A DNA stretch of 64,000 nucleotides from G965247265 sp965247265 (GCA_965247265.1 OZ252002.1:868001-932000); one strand, 5' to 3'. Positions 42,708 through 51,521 are shown, counted from the stretch's first letter. The notes: generated by a model from the sequence alone, not told the origin. Program-made: numbers and translations.

Positions 42708-45299
42708 ATGCGAATGGATAAACTAACCACTAAATTTCAGCTTGCACTGCAAGAGGCACAGTCTTTGGCGGTTGGTCGTGATCACCAGTTCATTGAACCC
42801 ATTCATCTCATGTATGCAATGCTTATTCAAGAAAACAGTGCGGTTGGTGCGCTACTAAATCGTTCAGGGGTAAATGCAAATTCAATTACGCAACGATGTA
42901 ATGATGCTATTCAGAGTCTGCCTACTGTTTCAGGGACTGCTGGTGAAGTTCACATTTCTACAGCATTAGGAAATTTATTAAACATCACAGACAAAGTTGC
43001 TCAACAGCAAGGGGATGAATATATCGCATCGGAGTTATTTGCCATAGCTGCATTAGAGGATAGAGGTCAGTTATGGGAGATACTTAAGGAAGCGGGTGTT
43101 AATAAAGATGCGTTAGTCTCGGCTTTAAGTTCTATGCGATCAGGTGAAAATGTCAATGATCCAAATGCGGAGGAAACACGACAGGCATTGGAAAAATATA
43201 CTATTGATTTAACCGAACGCGCTTTGCAAGGTAAGTTGGATCCAGTAATAGGTCGAGATGATGAGATACGTCGGGCTATACAAATATTACAAAGGCGCAC
43301 AAAAAATAATCCGGTTCTCATTGGCGAACCGGGTGTTGGTAAAACTGCAATTGTAGAAGGCCTTGCTCAACGAATTATTAATGGTGAAGTACCTGAAGGA
43401 ATTAAAAACAAAAAAGTATTATCGCTTGATTTAAGTGCACTTATTGCAGGCGCAAAATTTCGTGGTGAATTTGAAGAGCGATTGAAAGCTGTTTTAAAAG
43501 AACTTTCTAAACAAGAAGGCCAAATAATTTTATTCATAGATGAAATTCATACAATGGTAGGAGCTGGTAAAGCAGAAGGGTCAATGGATGCTGGCAACAT
43601 GCTCAAACCGGCACTTGCGAGGGGTGAACTTCATTGTGTTGGTGCAACAACGCTAGACGAATATCGATTGCATTTAGAAAAAGATGCAGCATTAGAGCGT
43701 CGATTTCAAAAAATTATTGTTGATGAGCCAACCGTTGAAGACACTATTGCAATCTTGCGTGGTTTAAAAGAACGTTATGAAGTGCATCATGGTGTGGATA
43801 TTACAGATCCAGCCATTGGAAGCGCGTCGACCTTGTCCCACCGTTACATTTCAGATCGGCAATTGCCTGATAAAGCAATAGACCTTATAGATGAGGCTGC
43901 ATCACGTATTCGCATGGAAATTGATTCCAAGCCCGAAGCAATGGATAAATTAGATCGCAAGTTAATCCAGCTAAAAATTGAAAGAGAAGCATTAAAAAAA
44001 GAAACTGATGAAGCTTCACTCAAACATTTAGCAGAGTTAGATTCAGAAATTGAAAATCATGAACGTGAGTATGCCGATCTTGATGAAATATGGCGTTCAG
44101 AAAAAGCAAACTTACAAGGGTCAAAAGAGCTGAAAGAAGAACTTGAGCGAGCAAGGTTAGAACTTGATTCAGCGCATCGTTCAGGTGATTTAGCAAAAAT
44201 GTCGGAGCTTCAGTATGGCCGAATTCCTGAAATAGAAAAACAAATTCAGGAAACAAGTAATAAAAAAACTACGGAGAATAAATTATTACGCAACAAAGTA
44301 ACTGATTCAGAGGTTGCAGAAATTGTTTCACGTTGGACTGGTATTCCTGTATCTAAAATGTTGGCCGGAGAGCGCGAAAAATTATTAAATATGGAAGATG
44401 TTTTACGAAGACGGGTAGTTGGACAAAATGAAGCAGTTCAAGTTGTATCGAATGCAGTTCGAAGAGCTAGGGCAGGCATTTCTGATCCTAGAAAACCCAA
44501 TGGTTCATTTTTATTTCTTGGCCCAACTGGGGTAGGGAAAACAGAGCTTACAAAAGCCCTTACTGAATTTTTATTTGACAGTGAAGACGCTTTAATTCGT
44601 GTCGATATGTCCGAATTTATGGAGAAACACTCTGTCGCAAGATTAATTGGTGCTCCGCCAGGATACGTTGGTTATGAAGAAGGCGGGTACTTAACTGAGG
44701 CCGTACGTCGAAAACCATATAGTATAGTTTTAATGGATGAAATTGAAAAAGCACATCCAGATGTATTTAATATTTTGCTTCAAGTACTAGATGATGGTCG
44801 TCTAACAGACGGTCATGGCCGTACTGTCGATTTTAAAAACACCGTTATTATTATGACGTCCAACCTAGGCAGTGATGCTATACAAGAATTATCGGGATCA
44901 GATAATTATGAAAAAATGAAATCTGCAATCATGGAAATAGTAAGTACGAGATTTAGGCCAGAATTTATTAACCGAATTGATGACGCAATTGTGTTTCATC
45001 CATTAGCAAAAGAACACATTCGAGCTATCACGGATATCCAATTGCTTCAATTGCAAGAAAGACTTACTGATCGTGATATTACGCTTGAGTACTCTGATGC
45101 GGCATTGGGTGAACTTTCTGAAGCGGGATTTGATCCTGTATATGGCGCACGTCCATTAAAGCGCGCAATACAAGAGATGGTTGAAAACCCACTTGCTCAA
45201 TTACTTTTGTCAGGCACTATTCATCCGGGTCAAAAAATTCAAGTTGATTTACAGGGGGGCCAGTTAAACTTTGTTAATATTAATTCAATTGCTGCATAA
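42708..45299 (+). CDS. clpB: ATP-dependent disaggregase ClpB
   Basis: This 863-residue double-AAA+ chaperone has an N-terminal Clp_N domain (residues 1-~145), first Walker A GEPGVGKT at 206-213, and a coiled-coil middle domain around residues 410-525. The second Walker A, GPTGVGKTE, is at 605-613, and the arginine-rich C-terminal D2-small domain contains YGARPLKRAIQEMVENPLA. ClpB solubilises aggregated proteins with DnaK. Two in-frame ATGs (42708 and 42714) are available; the first follows TTGGAG. It is controlled by the sigma32 promoter at 42641. Confidence 0.98.
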   Translation: MRMDKLTTKFQLALQEAQSLAVGRDHQFIEPIHLMYAMLIQENSAVGALLNRSGVNANSITQRCNDAIQSLPTVSGTAGEVHISTALGNLLNITDKVAQQQGDEYIASELFAIAALEDRGQLWEILKEAGVNKDALVSALSSMRSGENVNDPNAEETRQALEKYTIDLTERALQGKLDPVIGRDDEIRRAIQILQRRTKNNPVLIGEPGVGKTAIVEGLAQRIINGEVPEGIKNKKVLSLDLSALIAGAKFRGEFEERLKAVLKELSKQEGQIILFIDEIHTMVGAGKAEGSMDAGNMLKPALARGELHCVGATTLDEYRLHLEKDAALERRFQKIIVDEPTVEDTIAILRGLKERYEVHHGVDITDPAIGSASTLSHRYISDRQLPDKAIDLIDEAASRIRMEIDSKPEAMDKLDRKLIQLKIEREALKKETDEASLKHLAELDSEIENHEREYADLDEIWRSEKANLQGSKELKEELERARLELDSAHRSGDLAKMSELQYGRIPEIEKQIQETSNKKTTENKLLRNKVTDSEVAEIVSRWTGIPVSKMLAGEREKLLNMEDVLRRRVVGQNEAVQVVSNAVRRARAGISDPRKPNGSFLFLGPTGVGKTELTKALTEFLFDSEDALIRVDMSEFMEKHSVARLIGAPPGYVGYEEGGYLTEAVRRKPYSIVLMDEIEKAHPDVFNILLQVLDDGRLTDGHGRTVDFKNTVIIMTSNLGSDAIQELSGSDNYEKMKSAIMEIVSTRFRPEFINRIDDAIVFHPLAKEHIRAITDIQLLQLQERLTDRDITLEYSDAALGELSEAGFDPVYGARPLKRAIQEMVENPLAQLLLSGTIHPGQKIQVDLQGGQLNFVNINSIAA

Positions 45300-45305
45300 G
45301 TATGA

Positions 45306-45322
45306 GGTGAAATATATTCACC
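45306..45322. terminator. Weak hairpin between convergent clpB and the repeat-protein gene
   Basis: GGTGAA (45306-45311) and TTCACC (45317-45322) form a 6-bp stem with a 5-base loop, seven bases after the clpB stop. It is not followed by a clear T run, so it may only be a weak terminator or an mRNA 3' stabiliser. Confidence 0.4.
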
Positions 45323-45363
45323 CCATTTATTGATTATTAATTGTGGGAGTATGCTTATAACAA

Positions 45364-45726
45364 TTAGTGTCTTCGGCTATGTCGTTGACCTTTCCTATCA
45401 AGATGTCGATTAAAACGATCACCTTTTCGATCCAGCTTACGATTAATTCGATCGCCTTTGCGATCTAGGCGAGAATTTGCAAGGTCACCTTTTTTCTCGA
45501 GTTGATTTGCAAGGCCATCTTTACCTGCTAAACGAGCGCGATCTGCTTTGTGATCATATCGATGTTCAATACGATCTCCCTTTCTATCTAAGTGCCTATC
45601 GATATGATCACCTTTGCGGTCTAGATAATGCTCTGCTTTACTTTCTGTGTCTGCACTAGCTACAGATGTACAGAATAATAGTAATAGAGTAGATGTAAGT
45701 TTCCCTTTGTATGCATTAATTTCCAT
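45364..45726 (-). CDS. Secreted 11-residue-repeat protein (LDRKGDRIxRx), function unknown
   Basis: With the ATG at 45726 (preceded by GGAGA) this is a 120-residue protein. A cleavable signal peptide covers residues 1-~25, ending SVASA. The mature part is a run of 11-residue repeats of the form LDRKGDRIxRx. Clear copies are LDRKGDHIDRH, LDRKGDRIEHR, LEKKGDLANSR, LDRKGDRINRK, LDRKGDRFNRH and LDRKGQRHSRR, with one longer degenerate unit in the middle. The repeat is highly charged and rich in Arg, Asp, Lys and His, so it should form a helix or charged rod in the periplasm. An upstream in-frame ATG (45777) is less likely because it would displace the signal peptide. I do not recognise a function; similar repeats occur in other marine proteobacteria in my recollection. 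Confidence 0.8.
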   Translation of the reverse strand: MEINAYKGKLTSTLLLLFCTSVASADTESKAEHYLDRKGDHIDRHLDRKGDRIEHRYDHKADRARLAGKDGLANQLEKKGDLANSRLDRKGDRINRKLDRKGDRFNRHLDRKGQRHSRRH

Positions 45727-45853
45727 TGCTAATTCTCCAATAGCGTTATTTATGCTTCTATTAACGCTTGAATGCAACGTTTGGTTGACAGCGGCAATTT
45801 TTTATAAATAAGCAACTGATAGAAGGAGAATTGTTACAATTAATAGATGTTGG

Positions 45854-46696
45854 CTAACGTCCTACGTTTGCTGATTTCATTAACACGTAATCTAAAGTCT
45901 TGCTAGGGATGATTTTTTTTAAAATAGCGAATAAATGCGTGGGGAATGTTACGTAGTATCGTGATTTCGGTTGTTTACTTTCTAGTGCGTGAATTGTTTT
46001 ATTTAGTACTGCTTCAGGCCCAAGTGTAAAGGGGGCTATTGGACTATCTTGTATTAGTTTTTTTTCTGCTATTTGGTATTGCTTGTAAAAACGACTATGT
46101 TTCTTATCAATATATTTATTAAACATACGCAAACTGTTTAATCTAAAATGGCTTTTAATGGGACCAGGTTCAATTAAAATGGCATGTATTTTTGTGTTTT
46201 TTAATTCTAGACGCAATGTATCCGTCATGCCCTCAAGGGCGTACTTAGAAGCAATATATGCACCTCGCAGCGGCATTGCAATAAATCCGAGTACAGAGCT
46301 TATTTGAATAATTCTTCCATAACCCTGTTTGTGCATAACTGGGAGTAATCTATTAGTAAGTTCTACTAAACCAAAAAAATTGGTATCAAATTGTTTTTGT
46401 AGGGCGTTTCGTGAAAGATCTTCCACAGCCCCAGGTTGCCCGTATCCTGCGTTGTTTATGAGCGCAAATAATTTGTTGTCTGTTTCTTTAAGTATTATTT
46501 TAACAGCTAGTTGAATGCTTTCAGATTTGCTTACGTCTAATTGGATTGAACGTAATCCTTGAGCCATAAGTTTTTCTACATCAGCTTGATTTCTCGTTGA
46601 TGCAAAAACGTCATATCCACGTTGTTGTAACGCGTGCGCCATGTGTAGTCCAATTCCCGAAGAGCAGCCTGTAATTAATATGGTTTTATTATTCAT
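45854..46696 (-). CDS. Short-chain dehydrogenase/reductase
   Basis: This 280-residue classical SDR has the NAD(P)-binding motif TGCSSGIGLHMAHAL (residues 8-22), NNAGYGQPGAVEDL, the catalytic Ser in IIQISSVLG and YxxxK as YIASKYALEGM near residue 148. The substrate cannot be predicted. The fold and length are typical of oxidoreductases acting on lipids, sterols or retinoid-like alcohols. The C-terminus YVTFPTHLFAILKKIIPSKTLD is hydrophobic and may associate with the membrane. It stands alone on the minus strand downstream of the ABC binding-protein gene, separated from it by a terminator. Confidence 0.9.
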   Translation of the reverse strand: MNNKTILITGCSSGIGLHMAHALQQRGYDVFASTRNQADVEKLMAQGLRSIQLDVSKSESIQLAVKIILKETDNKLFALINNAGYGQPGAVEDLSRNALQKQFDTNFFGLVELTNRLLPVMHKQGYGRIIQISSVLGFIAMPLRGAYIASKYALEGMTDTLRLELKNTKIHAILIEPGPIKSHFRLNSLRMFNKYIDKKHSRFYKQYQIAEKKLIQDSPIAPFTLGPEAVLNKTIHALESKQPKSRYYVTFPTHLFAILKKIIPSKTLDYVLMKSANVGR

Positions 46697-46782
46697 AAGA
46701 AAGTGAAATAGTTTAGCTTTTAGAGTTATTTCTTATGTGTAAGAATTTTTAAATAAAAAATTCAGGAAAATAATTTTGGCAT

Positions 46783-46822
46783 AAAAAAAGCCGAACTTCA
46801 TAGAGAAGCCCGGCTTTTTTTT
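46783..46822 (-). terminator. Intrinsic terminator of the ABC binding-protein gene
   Basis: Read on the minus strand, AGCCGGGCTTC and GAAGTTCGGCT form an 11-bp stem (two G-U pairs) with a TCTAT loop and a T7 tail, 17 bases after the stop codon at 46839. A run of T is also present on the other strand, so it can act in both directions. Confidence 0.85.
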
Positions 46823-46838
46823 ATACGTTAACTAGATC

Positions 46839-48188
46839 TTAGAGATCGAAGTCATCGTCATTGTTATCAGCTGTGCAAGGGCGTGCAGCGATTTTATTAT
46901 CTTCTGCATATTGCTCTGCACCGGCATCAATGATGGCTTGTGACAACGGAACGTCGCCTTCAATCCAATCCGATACGATGTTCCACTGGCGCTTGCCTGC
47001 ATCCCATTGCTGGAACTTAGCCAAGTGACCACCAACATGGTCAAGACAGGTTAAGTGCATCTCAGGAACTAATCCGGTCGCACCTAAACCATCAATGGTC
47101 TTGGCATCCAATACCAAGTTCTCAAAGCCCCAACGCGCCTCTGAACTGGTTAATGGACGGTTGCCAAAGCGTGCTTGGGCAATGCGCAGTGCTTCAGTAT
47201 GCACCACACCCGCTAATACACCGAGGTTCCAATATACTGATCCTAAACGTGACTTATCTTGTAAGTCGCCGTTGCCTGATCCGTATACGGTCTTGATGAT
47301 TTCTTGAATCACTGGAATGTCAGTGCCTGCAGGGTGCGTGGTGATCGCTTGATAGCCATCAGCAGCATTTCCTGCTGGAATTACGTCTTCGTCTGAGTTA
47401 CTCCAGATGTTGCCAATCAAACGGCTTACTGGATATCCGGTACGTACGGCGGTCTGCATCGCTACTGGGTTCATGACACCCCAGCCTCGTAGTAACACGT
47501 AGTCTGGCTTGAGCTTGCGAATGTTAATCCATTGCGATTGTTGCTCGTTACCAGGATGGGGAACTTCTAAAGGATGATGGGTACAGCCCCACTTATCACA
47601 CATGGCGTCCATAAAGTCGATCGCTTCACGGCCATACGGTGAGCCGTGATACAACATGGCAATCTTCTTGCCTTTCAAGTTGTCACGTCCGCCTTCAAGT
47701 ACGTCACCAATAAAGTGCACCATAATAGAGTGCTCGTCATAGGTGTTAATACCTGGCATGAAGTAGTAAGGGAAAATGTCGCCGCGTTGACCCGCTGTCT
47801 TACCATGGTTCACCGCAATAATCGGCATCTTGTCCTTACGTCCGGTCTCGATTAATGCCGTTGAAATGCCCACACTTAAGGGATCAAAAAATACGGCGCC
47901 GCCTTCACGATCCTTCAATCGCTTGTAACACTCAACACCACGCTCTACGGAATATTCAGTCTCGCACTCTGACCAAATGAGCTTGACGCCGTTGATTCCG
48001 CCATCGCGTTCGTTGATAAGGTTGTAGTAATCCAGAATACCACCAAAATAACCCGTTCCGCCTGCCGCGTAGGGACCTACACGATAACTCGGAATCGGTA
48101 CATACATGGTCTCTTCTGCCATTACGCTCGTGCTCGCTCCAAGCATCGAGAATAATGCCACTAACGTTAAGATCAGTTTCTTCTTCAT
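46839..48188 (-). CDS. Branched-chain-amino-acid-type ABC transporter substrate-binding protein, orphan
   Basis: This 449-residue periplasmic protein has a signal peptide (residues 1-~24, ending SVMA) and a Peripla_BP_6/type I binding fold. The mature part starts TMYVPIPSYRVGPYAAGG and includes GGAVFFDPLSVGISTALIE and NLKGKKIAMLYHGSPYGRE. The ligand is unknown; relatives bind amino acids, amides or urea. No permease or ATPase genes adjoin it. A very strong ribosome-binding site (GAGGAGGAG) precedes the ATG. Base composition differs from its neighbours: a sampled 60-base line (47281-47340) has 30 G+C against 22 of 60 in clpB. This suggests codon selection for high expression or recent acquisition. 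It ends in a strong terminator, so it is monocistronic. Confidence 0.92.
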   Translation of the reverse strand: MKKKLILTLVALFSMLGASTSVMAEETMYVPIPSYRVGPYAAGGTGYFGGILDYYNLINERDGGINGVKLIWSECETEYSVERGVECYKRLKDREGGAVFFDPLSVGISTALIETGRKDKMPIIAVNHGKTAGQRGDIFPYYFMPGINTYDEHSIMVHFIGDVLEGGRDNLKGKKIAMLYHGSPYGREAIDFMDAMCDKWGCTHHPLEVPHPGNEQQSQWINIRKLKPDYVLLRGWGVMNPVAMQTAVRTGYPVSRLIGNIWSNSDEDVIPAGNAADGYQAITTHPAGTDIPVIQEIIKTVYGSGNGDLQDKSRLGSVYWNLGVLAGVVHTEALRIAQARFGNRPLTSSEARWGFENLVLDAKTIDGLGATGLVPEMHLTCLDHVGGHLAKFQQWDAGKRQWNIVSDWIEGDVPLSQAIIDAGAEQYAEDNKIAARPCTADNNDDDFDL

Positions 48189-48274
48189 ATGTACTCCTCC
48201 TCTTCTTTGATTGATAAGAGGTCAAAAGAAAACAACCACTAGTTTTATATTTAAACAAGGGTTGATTTAAAAAT

Positions 48275-48293
48275 GTGAAATTTTTAATTTCAC
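48275..48293. repeat. 19-bp palindrome upstream of the ABC binding-protein gene
   Basis: GTGAAATT and AATTTCAC are perfect 8-bp arms around TTT. It lies 87 bases upstream of the start codon at 48188 and 5 bases from a second, longer palindrome. It is a candidate operator or leader hairpin. Confidence 0.65.
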
Positions 48294-48297
48294 TTCT

Positions 48298-48342
48298 TGT
48301 AAAAAATAACATGTAGTTATTTTTTACATGTAGTTATTTTTC
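48298..48342. repeat. 13-bp inverted repeat overlapping a 17-bp tandem duplication
   Basis: TGTAAAAAATAAC (48298-48310) and GTTATTTTTTACA (48316-48328) are perfect arms with loop ATGTA. The right half is also tandemly repeated: ACATGTAGTTATTTTTT at 48309-48325 recurs at 48326-48342 with one mismatch. Most likely this is a regulatory region of the binding-protein gene; a replication-slippage duplication of an operator is also possible. Confidence 0.75.
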
Positions 48343-48507
48343 TTGTGACCACATAGGTTTATATATCTATGCGTTGCCAGCAGTGTAGCTACTAAATAGT
48401 GGAATGCAAGGTAAAAATAAAAATCTAAGGTGGGTATACGGTAGATAAGAATATATTAAAATTCTAAATATTTATTAATTGTTTGTTAATGTAAATGTCC
48501 ACATAAA

Positions 48508-48543
48508 TTGTGCGGCTTAACAAATTTGTGCGGCTTAACAAAT
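48508..48543. repeat. Exact 18-bp tandem duplication in the intergenic region
   Basis: TTGTGCGGCTTAACAAAT occurs twice back to back (48508-48525 and 48526-48543). Each unit is itself a rough inverted repeat (TTGT and ACAA at its ends). It lies in the 422-base gap between the ABC binding-protein gene and the DUF4156 lipoprotein gene. That gap holds no convincing reading frame and only this and the two repeat structures nearer 48300. Confidence 0.8.
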
Positions 48544-48610
48544 ATATAAACACTTTAATTAGTAGGGTTAAATTAATTAAGTTTTATATCATTTGTGAAT
48601 TGCTATTAAC

Positions 48611-48937
48611 TTAAGGGATGCAACGATATACCGCATAGGTTTGTTTGCCATTATCAACTTCTGAAATTGGTGTAACTGTGTCACCGCCCATATTAACGGC
48701 GCTATTGCGCGCTAAGATTTGTAATTCGTTTTCTACAACGTGTTTTTTTCGGTCAATGGTAATAACAGTAGGTTTTACACTAACGGTAGTAGTTCCACGT
48801 TTTTGGCAATTAGCAACTTCCCCTGAACTTAATACGCGTGCCTTTTCGCCGCCCGGTGTTAACTTAACAATTGCGCATGAAGCTATGGCAAATATACCAA
48901 AACAAAATAGAGTTATATAAAAGAAATTTTTGATCAT
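48611..48937 (-). CDS. DUF4156 family lipoprotein
   Basis: This 108-residue protein has a lipoprotein signal, with hydrophobic residues 3-17 and lipobox AIASC (Cys17). The mature part, AIVKLTPGGEKARVLSSGEVANCQKRG followed by NSAVNMGGDTVTPIS and a C-terminal cysteine, is the DUF4156 (RcsF-like in layout) pattern. Its function is not established. The frame opens at TTG 48949, but the ATG at 48937 gives a better signal peptide. It lies alone on the minus strand; no promoter or terminator is obvious. Confidence 0.8.
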   Translation of the reverse strand: MIKNFFYITLFCFGIFAIASCAIVKLTPGGEKARVLSSGEVANCQKRGTTTVSVKPTVITIDRKKHVVENELQILARNSAVNMGGDTVTPISEVDNGKQTYAVYRCIP

Positions 48938-49045
48938 GATGCAATCCAAATTAAGTAAGATAAATATAAAAAAGAATTAATGATAAATTTTTGTGCAACT
49001 AAATATTTTTATAAAAATTCCATGATTTATTCTCAATTTTAGCAC

Positions 49046-50767
49046 TTATTTATTCTTTAGCTTATTTTGTAAGAAACTATCTATTTCATTAATAGGAATT
49101 AATTGTGCATTTTGGTCGCGTCGACCCTTATACTCGATATTGCCTTGTTCTAAATTGCGCTCACTCACTACAATGCGATGAGGAATGCCTATTAGTTCGT
49201 GATCAGCAAACAATAATCCAGCACGTAAGTCGCGATCGTCAAACAGTATATCAAAACCACATTGTTTGAGATCAATATAAAGTTGGGTGCATATTTTTGC
49301 AACATTTTCAGATTTTTTAAGATTAATTGGGATTAATGAAATATCAAAAGGCGCGATGGATTGAGGCCAAATAATTCCTTGTTTATCAAAATTTTGCTCG
49401 ATGGCTGCTGCAACCACTCGAGTAACACCTATTCCATAACAGCCCATGGTAACTGTGATTTCTTTTCCATCAGCTCCAAGCGCAGTTGCTTTTAGTGCGT
49501 TACTGTACTTGTCACCTAATTGGAAAATATGCCCAACTTCGATGCCTCGTTTAATCTGAATTGTTCCATGTCCGTCTGGGCTAATATCACCATCAATAAT
49601 TTTACGAATATCTTTGCTATTCAATTTGTTGAATTCAGAAACATCTCTTTTCCAATTCACGTTCTGGTAGTGATAACCATCTTCATTTGCACCGCATACA
49701 AAATTTTCTAATTCTACTGCCGCATGGTCAATGATCATGCGGCATTTCAAATTTAGCAGACCTATTGATCCTACCTTGCAACCCAATGACTTTTCAATCT
49801 CACTTTCGCTGGCAAAGGTCAGGGGGTCTGCAACACCTTCTAGTTTTTGTGATTTTATCGCGTTAATTTCGTGATCGCCTCTCAAAACTAAAGCCATGAG
49901 CGAATCAGTATCACTTTTGACAATGAGTGTTTTGAGCACATGTTTAGGGTGTACTTTTAAGAAGTTACTTACGTCTTCAATACTATGTTGATTCGGTGTC
50001 GCAATTTTCTCTAATGGTTGAATGGGCTGCGCTGTGTGAGAATTAACAGTAGTAATGGGTGCGAGCTCTACGTTTGCAGCGTAATCACTTTGTGATGAAA
50101 AGGCGATGGCGTCTTCACCAGATTCAGCTAATACATGAAATTCATGTGAGGCATTTCCACCAATGCTACCCGTGTCAGCTTCTACGGCACGGTATTCCAA
50201 ACCAAGGCGAGAAAATATACTGGAATATGTTTCGAACATGATCCGGTATGTTTTTTCTAAACACTTTTTGCTTGTATGAAATGAATAAGCGTCTTTCATG
50301 CTGAATTCGCGTGCACGCATCACACCATATCTAGGTCGAATTTCATCACGAAATTTAGTTTGAATTTGGTAAAAATTAACTGGTAATTGTTTGTAACTGC
50401 GAATTTCGCGCCGCACCAGATCTGTAATTACTTCTTCATGTGTAGGCCCATAGCAAAACTCTCTATTGTGACGGTCTTGGATACGTAGTAGCTCCGGTCC
50501 ATATTGATCCCAACGTCCTGATTCTTGCCAAAGTTCAGCAGGTTGTACTGAAGGCATTAACACTTCAATCGCGCCAGATTTGTTCATTTCATCTCTAATG
50601 ATTTCTTCGACTTTGCGAAGTATTCGCAGACCCAAAGGGAGCCAGGTATAAAGCCCTGCTGCAAGGCGTCGAATCATGCCAGCGCGCAACATCAATTGAT
50701 GGCTAATAACTTCAGCGTCGGCGGGAGTTTCTTTAAGTGTAAATAATGGAAACTGGCTAACACGCAT
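49046..50767 (-). CDS. proS: Prolyl-tRNA synthetase
   Basis: This 573-residue class II aminoacyl-tRNA synthetase is of bacterial type, with the editing (YbaK-like INS) domain between motifs 2 and 3. N-terminal blocks are MLRAGMIRRLAAGLYTWLPLG and PAELWQESGRW. Motif 2 region is KFRDEIRPRYGVMRAREFSMKD. The insertion is seen from about residue 225 to 385. Motif 3 is in MGCYGIGVTRVVAAAIEQ. The C-terminal anticodon-binding domain contains DILFDDRDLRAGLLFADHELIGIPHRI. It charges tRNA-Pro and clears mischarged Ala-tRNA. Confidence 0.97.
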   Translation of the reverse strand: MRVSQFPLFTLKETPADAEVISHQLMLRAGMIRRLAAGLYTWLPLGLRILRKVEEIIRDEMNKSGAIEVLMPSVQPAELWQESGRWDQYGPELLRIQDRHNREFCYGPTHEEVITDLVRREIRSYKQLPVNFYQIQTKFRDEIRPRYGVMRAREFSMKDAYSFHTSKKCLEKTYRIMFETYSSIFSRLGLEYRAVEADTGSIGGNASHEFHVLAESGEDAIAFSSQSDYAANVELAPITTVNSHTAQPIQPLEKIATPNQHSIEDVSNFLKVHPKHVLKTLIVKSDTDSLMALVLRGDHEINAIKSQKLEGVADPLTFASESEIEKSLGCKVGSIGLLNLKCRMIIDHAAVELENFVCGANEDGYHYQNVNWKRDVSEFNKLNSKDIRKIIDGDISPDGHGTIQIKRGIEVGHIFQLGDKYSNALKATALGADGKEITVTMGCYGIGVTRVVAAAIEQNFDKQGIIWPQSIAPFDISLIPINLKKSENVAKICTQLYIDLKQCGFDILFDDRDLRAGLLFADHELIGIPHRIVVSERNLEQGNIEYKGRRDQNAQLIPINEIDSFLQNKLKNK

Positions 50768-50887
50768 ACATTAATATTTGTTACTTTAGTTCCTACATAG
50801 TAACAAGTTGTATCTAAGGAACAAGCAGTTAAGCTTGCTGCACGATTTTGAAGGGGTTAGCTAATAAATTTTTAGGATGGCAAAAAT

Positions 50888-51336
50888 TTAACTCTGACAG
50901 AACTCATCTACCTGGCTTTGGGTTTCTTGTATTTTTGCTTGACGCTCTTCTTCAGTTAATTTTCGATAGATATCGCCTTCTTTTAAAGTAACTTGTCCGC
51001 GGCTAGTTAAAGACTCCATGTTTGACTCTGCAATAGCACAGTTTTCTTGTTTTATTTGATTACTTTGTTCGAGTAATTCTTTTTGAGTTTTATCTTGTTG
51101 GCGTTGTTCTTGTCGCTCTTCAAAGGAACTGCCTGATGAACTAGGTTCTGAAGTAGCTACATTGGTAGATTTTCCTACGTCTTTCTCAATTACAACTTCA
51201 AACTCAATTCCAGGTGGGGCGTTGTTTGACTATAGACAACTTTACCATCTTCATGCCATTTGTAGACTGTTGTAGCAAATGCAGTAGAGCATAAGGTGAG
51301 CACAAGGAATAATATAGTATGAAATTTTATGGTCAT
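50888..51336 (-). pseudogene. DUF4124-domain periplasmic protein, interrupted by a one-base deletion
   Basis: The ATG at 51336 opens a frame with a signal peptide (ending STAFA) and the DUF4124 start TTVYKWHEDGKVVYSQTTP, but it stops after about 48 residues. In the next frame the protein continues PPGIEFEVVIEKDVGKSTN through a long Gln/Glu-rich coiled coil (FEERQEQRQQDKTQKELLEQ) to QSQVDEFCQS and a TAA at 50890-50888. Adding one C to the C4 run (plus-strand G4 at 51216-51219) gives 149 residues with the usual YSxxPPPG of the family. DUF4124 proteins are small secreted proteins of unknown role. This is the third such single-base loss in the window. Confidence 0.8.
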
Positions 51337-51481
51337 AGTGGACAAATCTAAATCATTAACAGCAATAGTTTAGCAAAAATTTGGAAACTGATTCGTGTAT
51401 ATCACCCATGCTAGAGGCTAGACGGGTAGATTAAAACGACAAAATAAGTGGAGAGATTGCTCATAGTGTATTTTTAAACGG

Positions 51482-51521
51482 CCAATTTTGGTGTGACTCC
51501 ATAGAATTAATCCAAATTTGG
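51482..51521. promoter_or_regulatory. Paired CCAA(A/T)TTTGG palindromes upstream of the LysR gene
   Basis: CCAATTTTGG (51482-51491) and CCAAATTTGG (51512-51521, perfect palindrome) lie exactly 30 bp apart, about three helical turns, and both are followed by TG. They precede the candidate promoter at 51545-51553. LysR proteins often bind such pairs to autoregulate. Confidence 0.55.
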
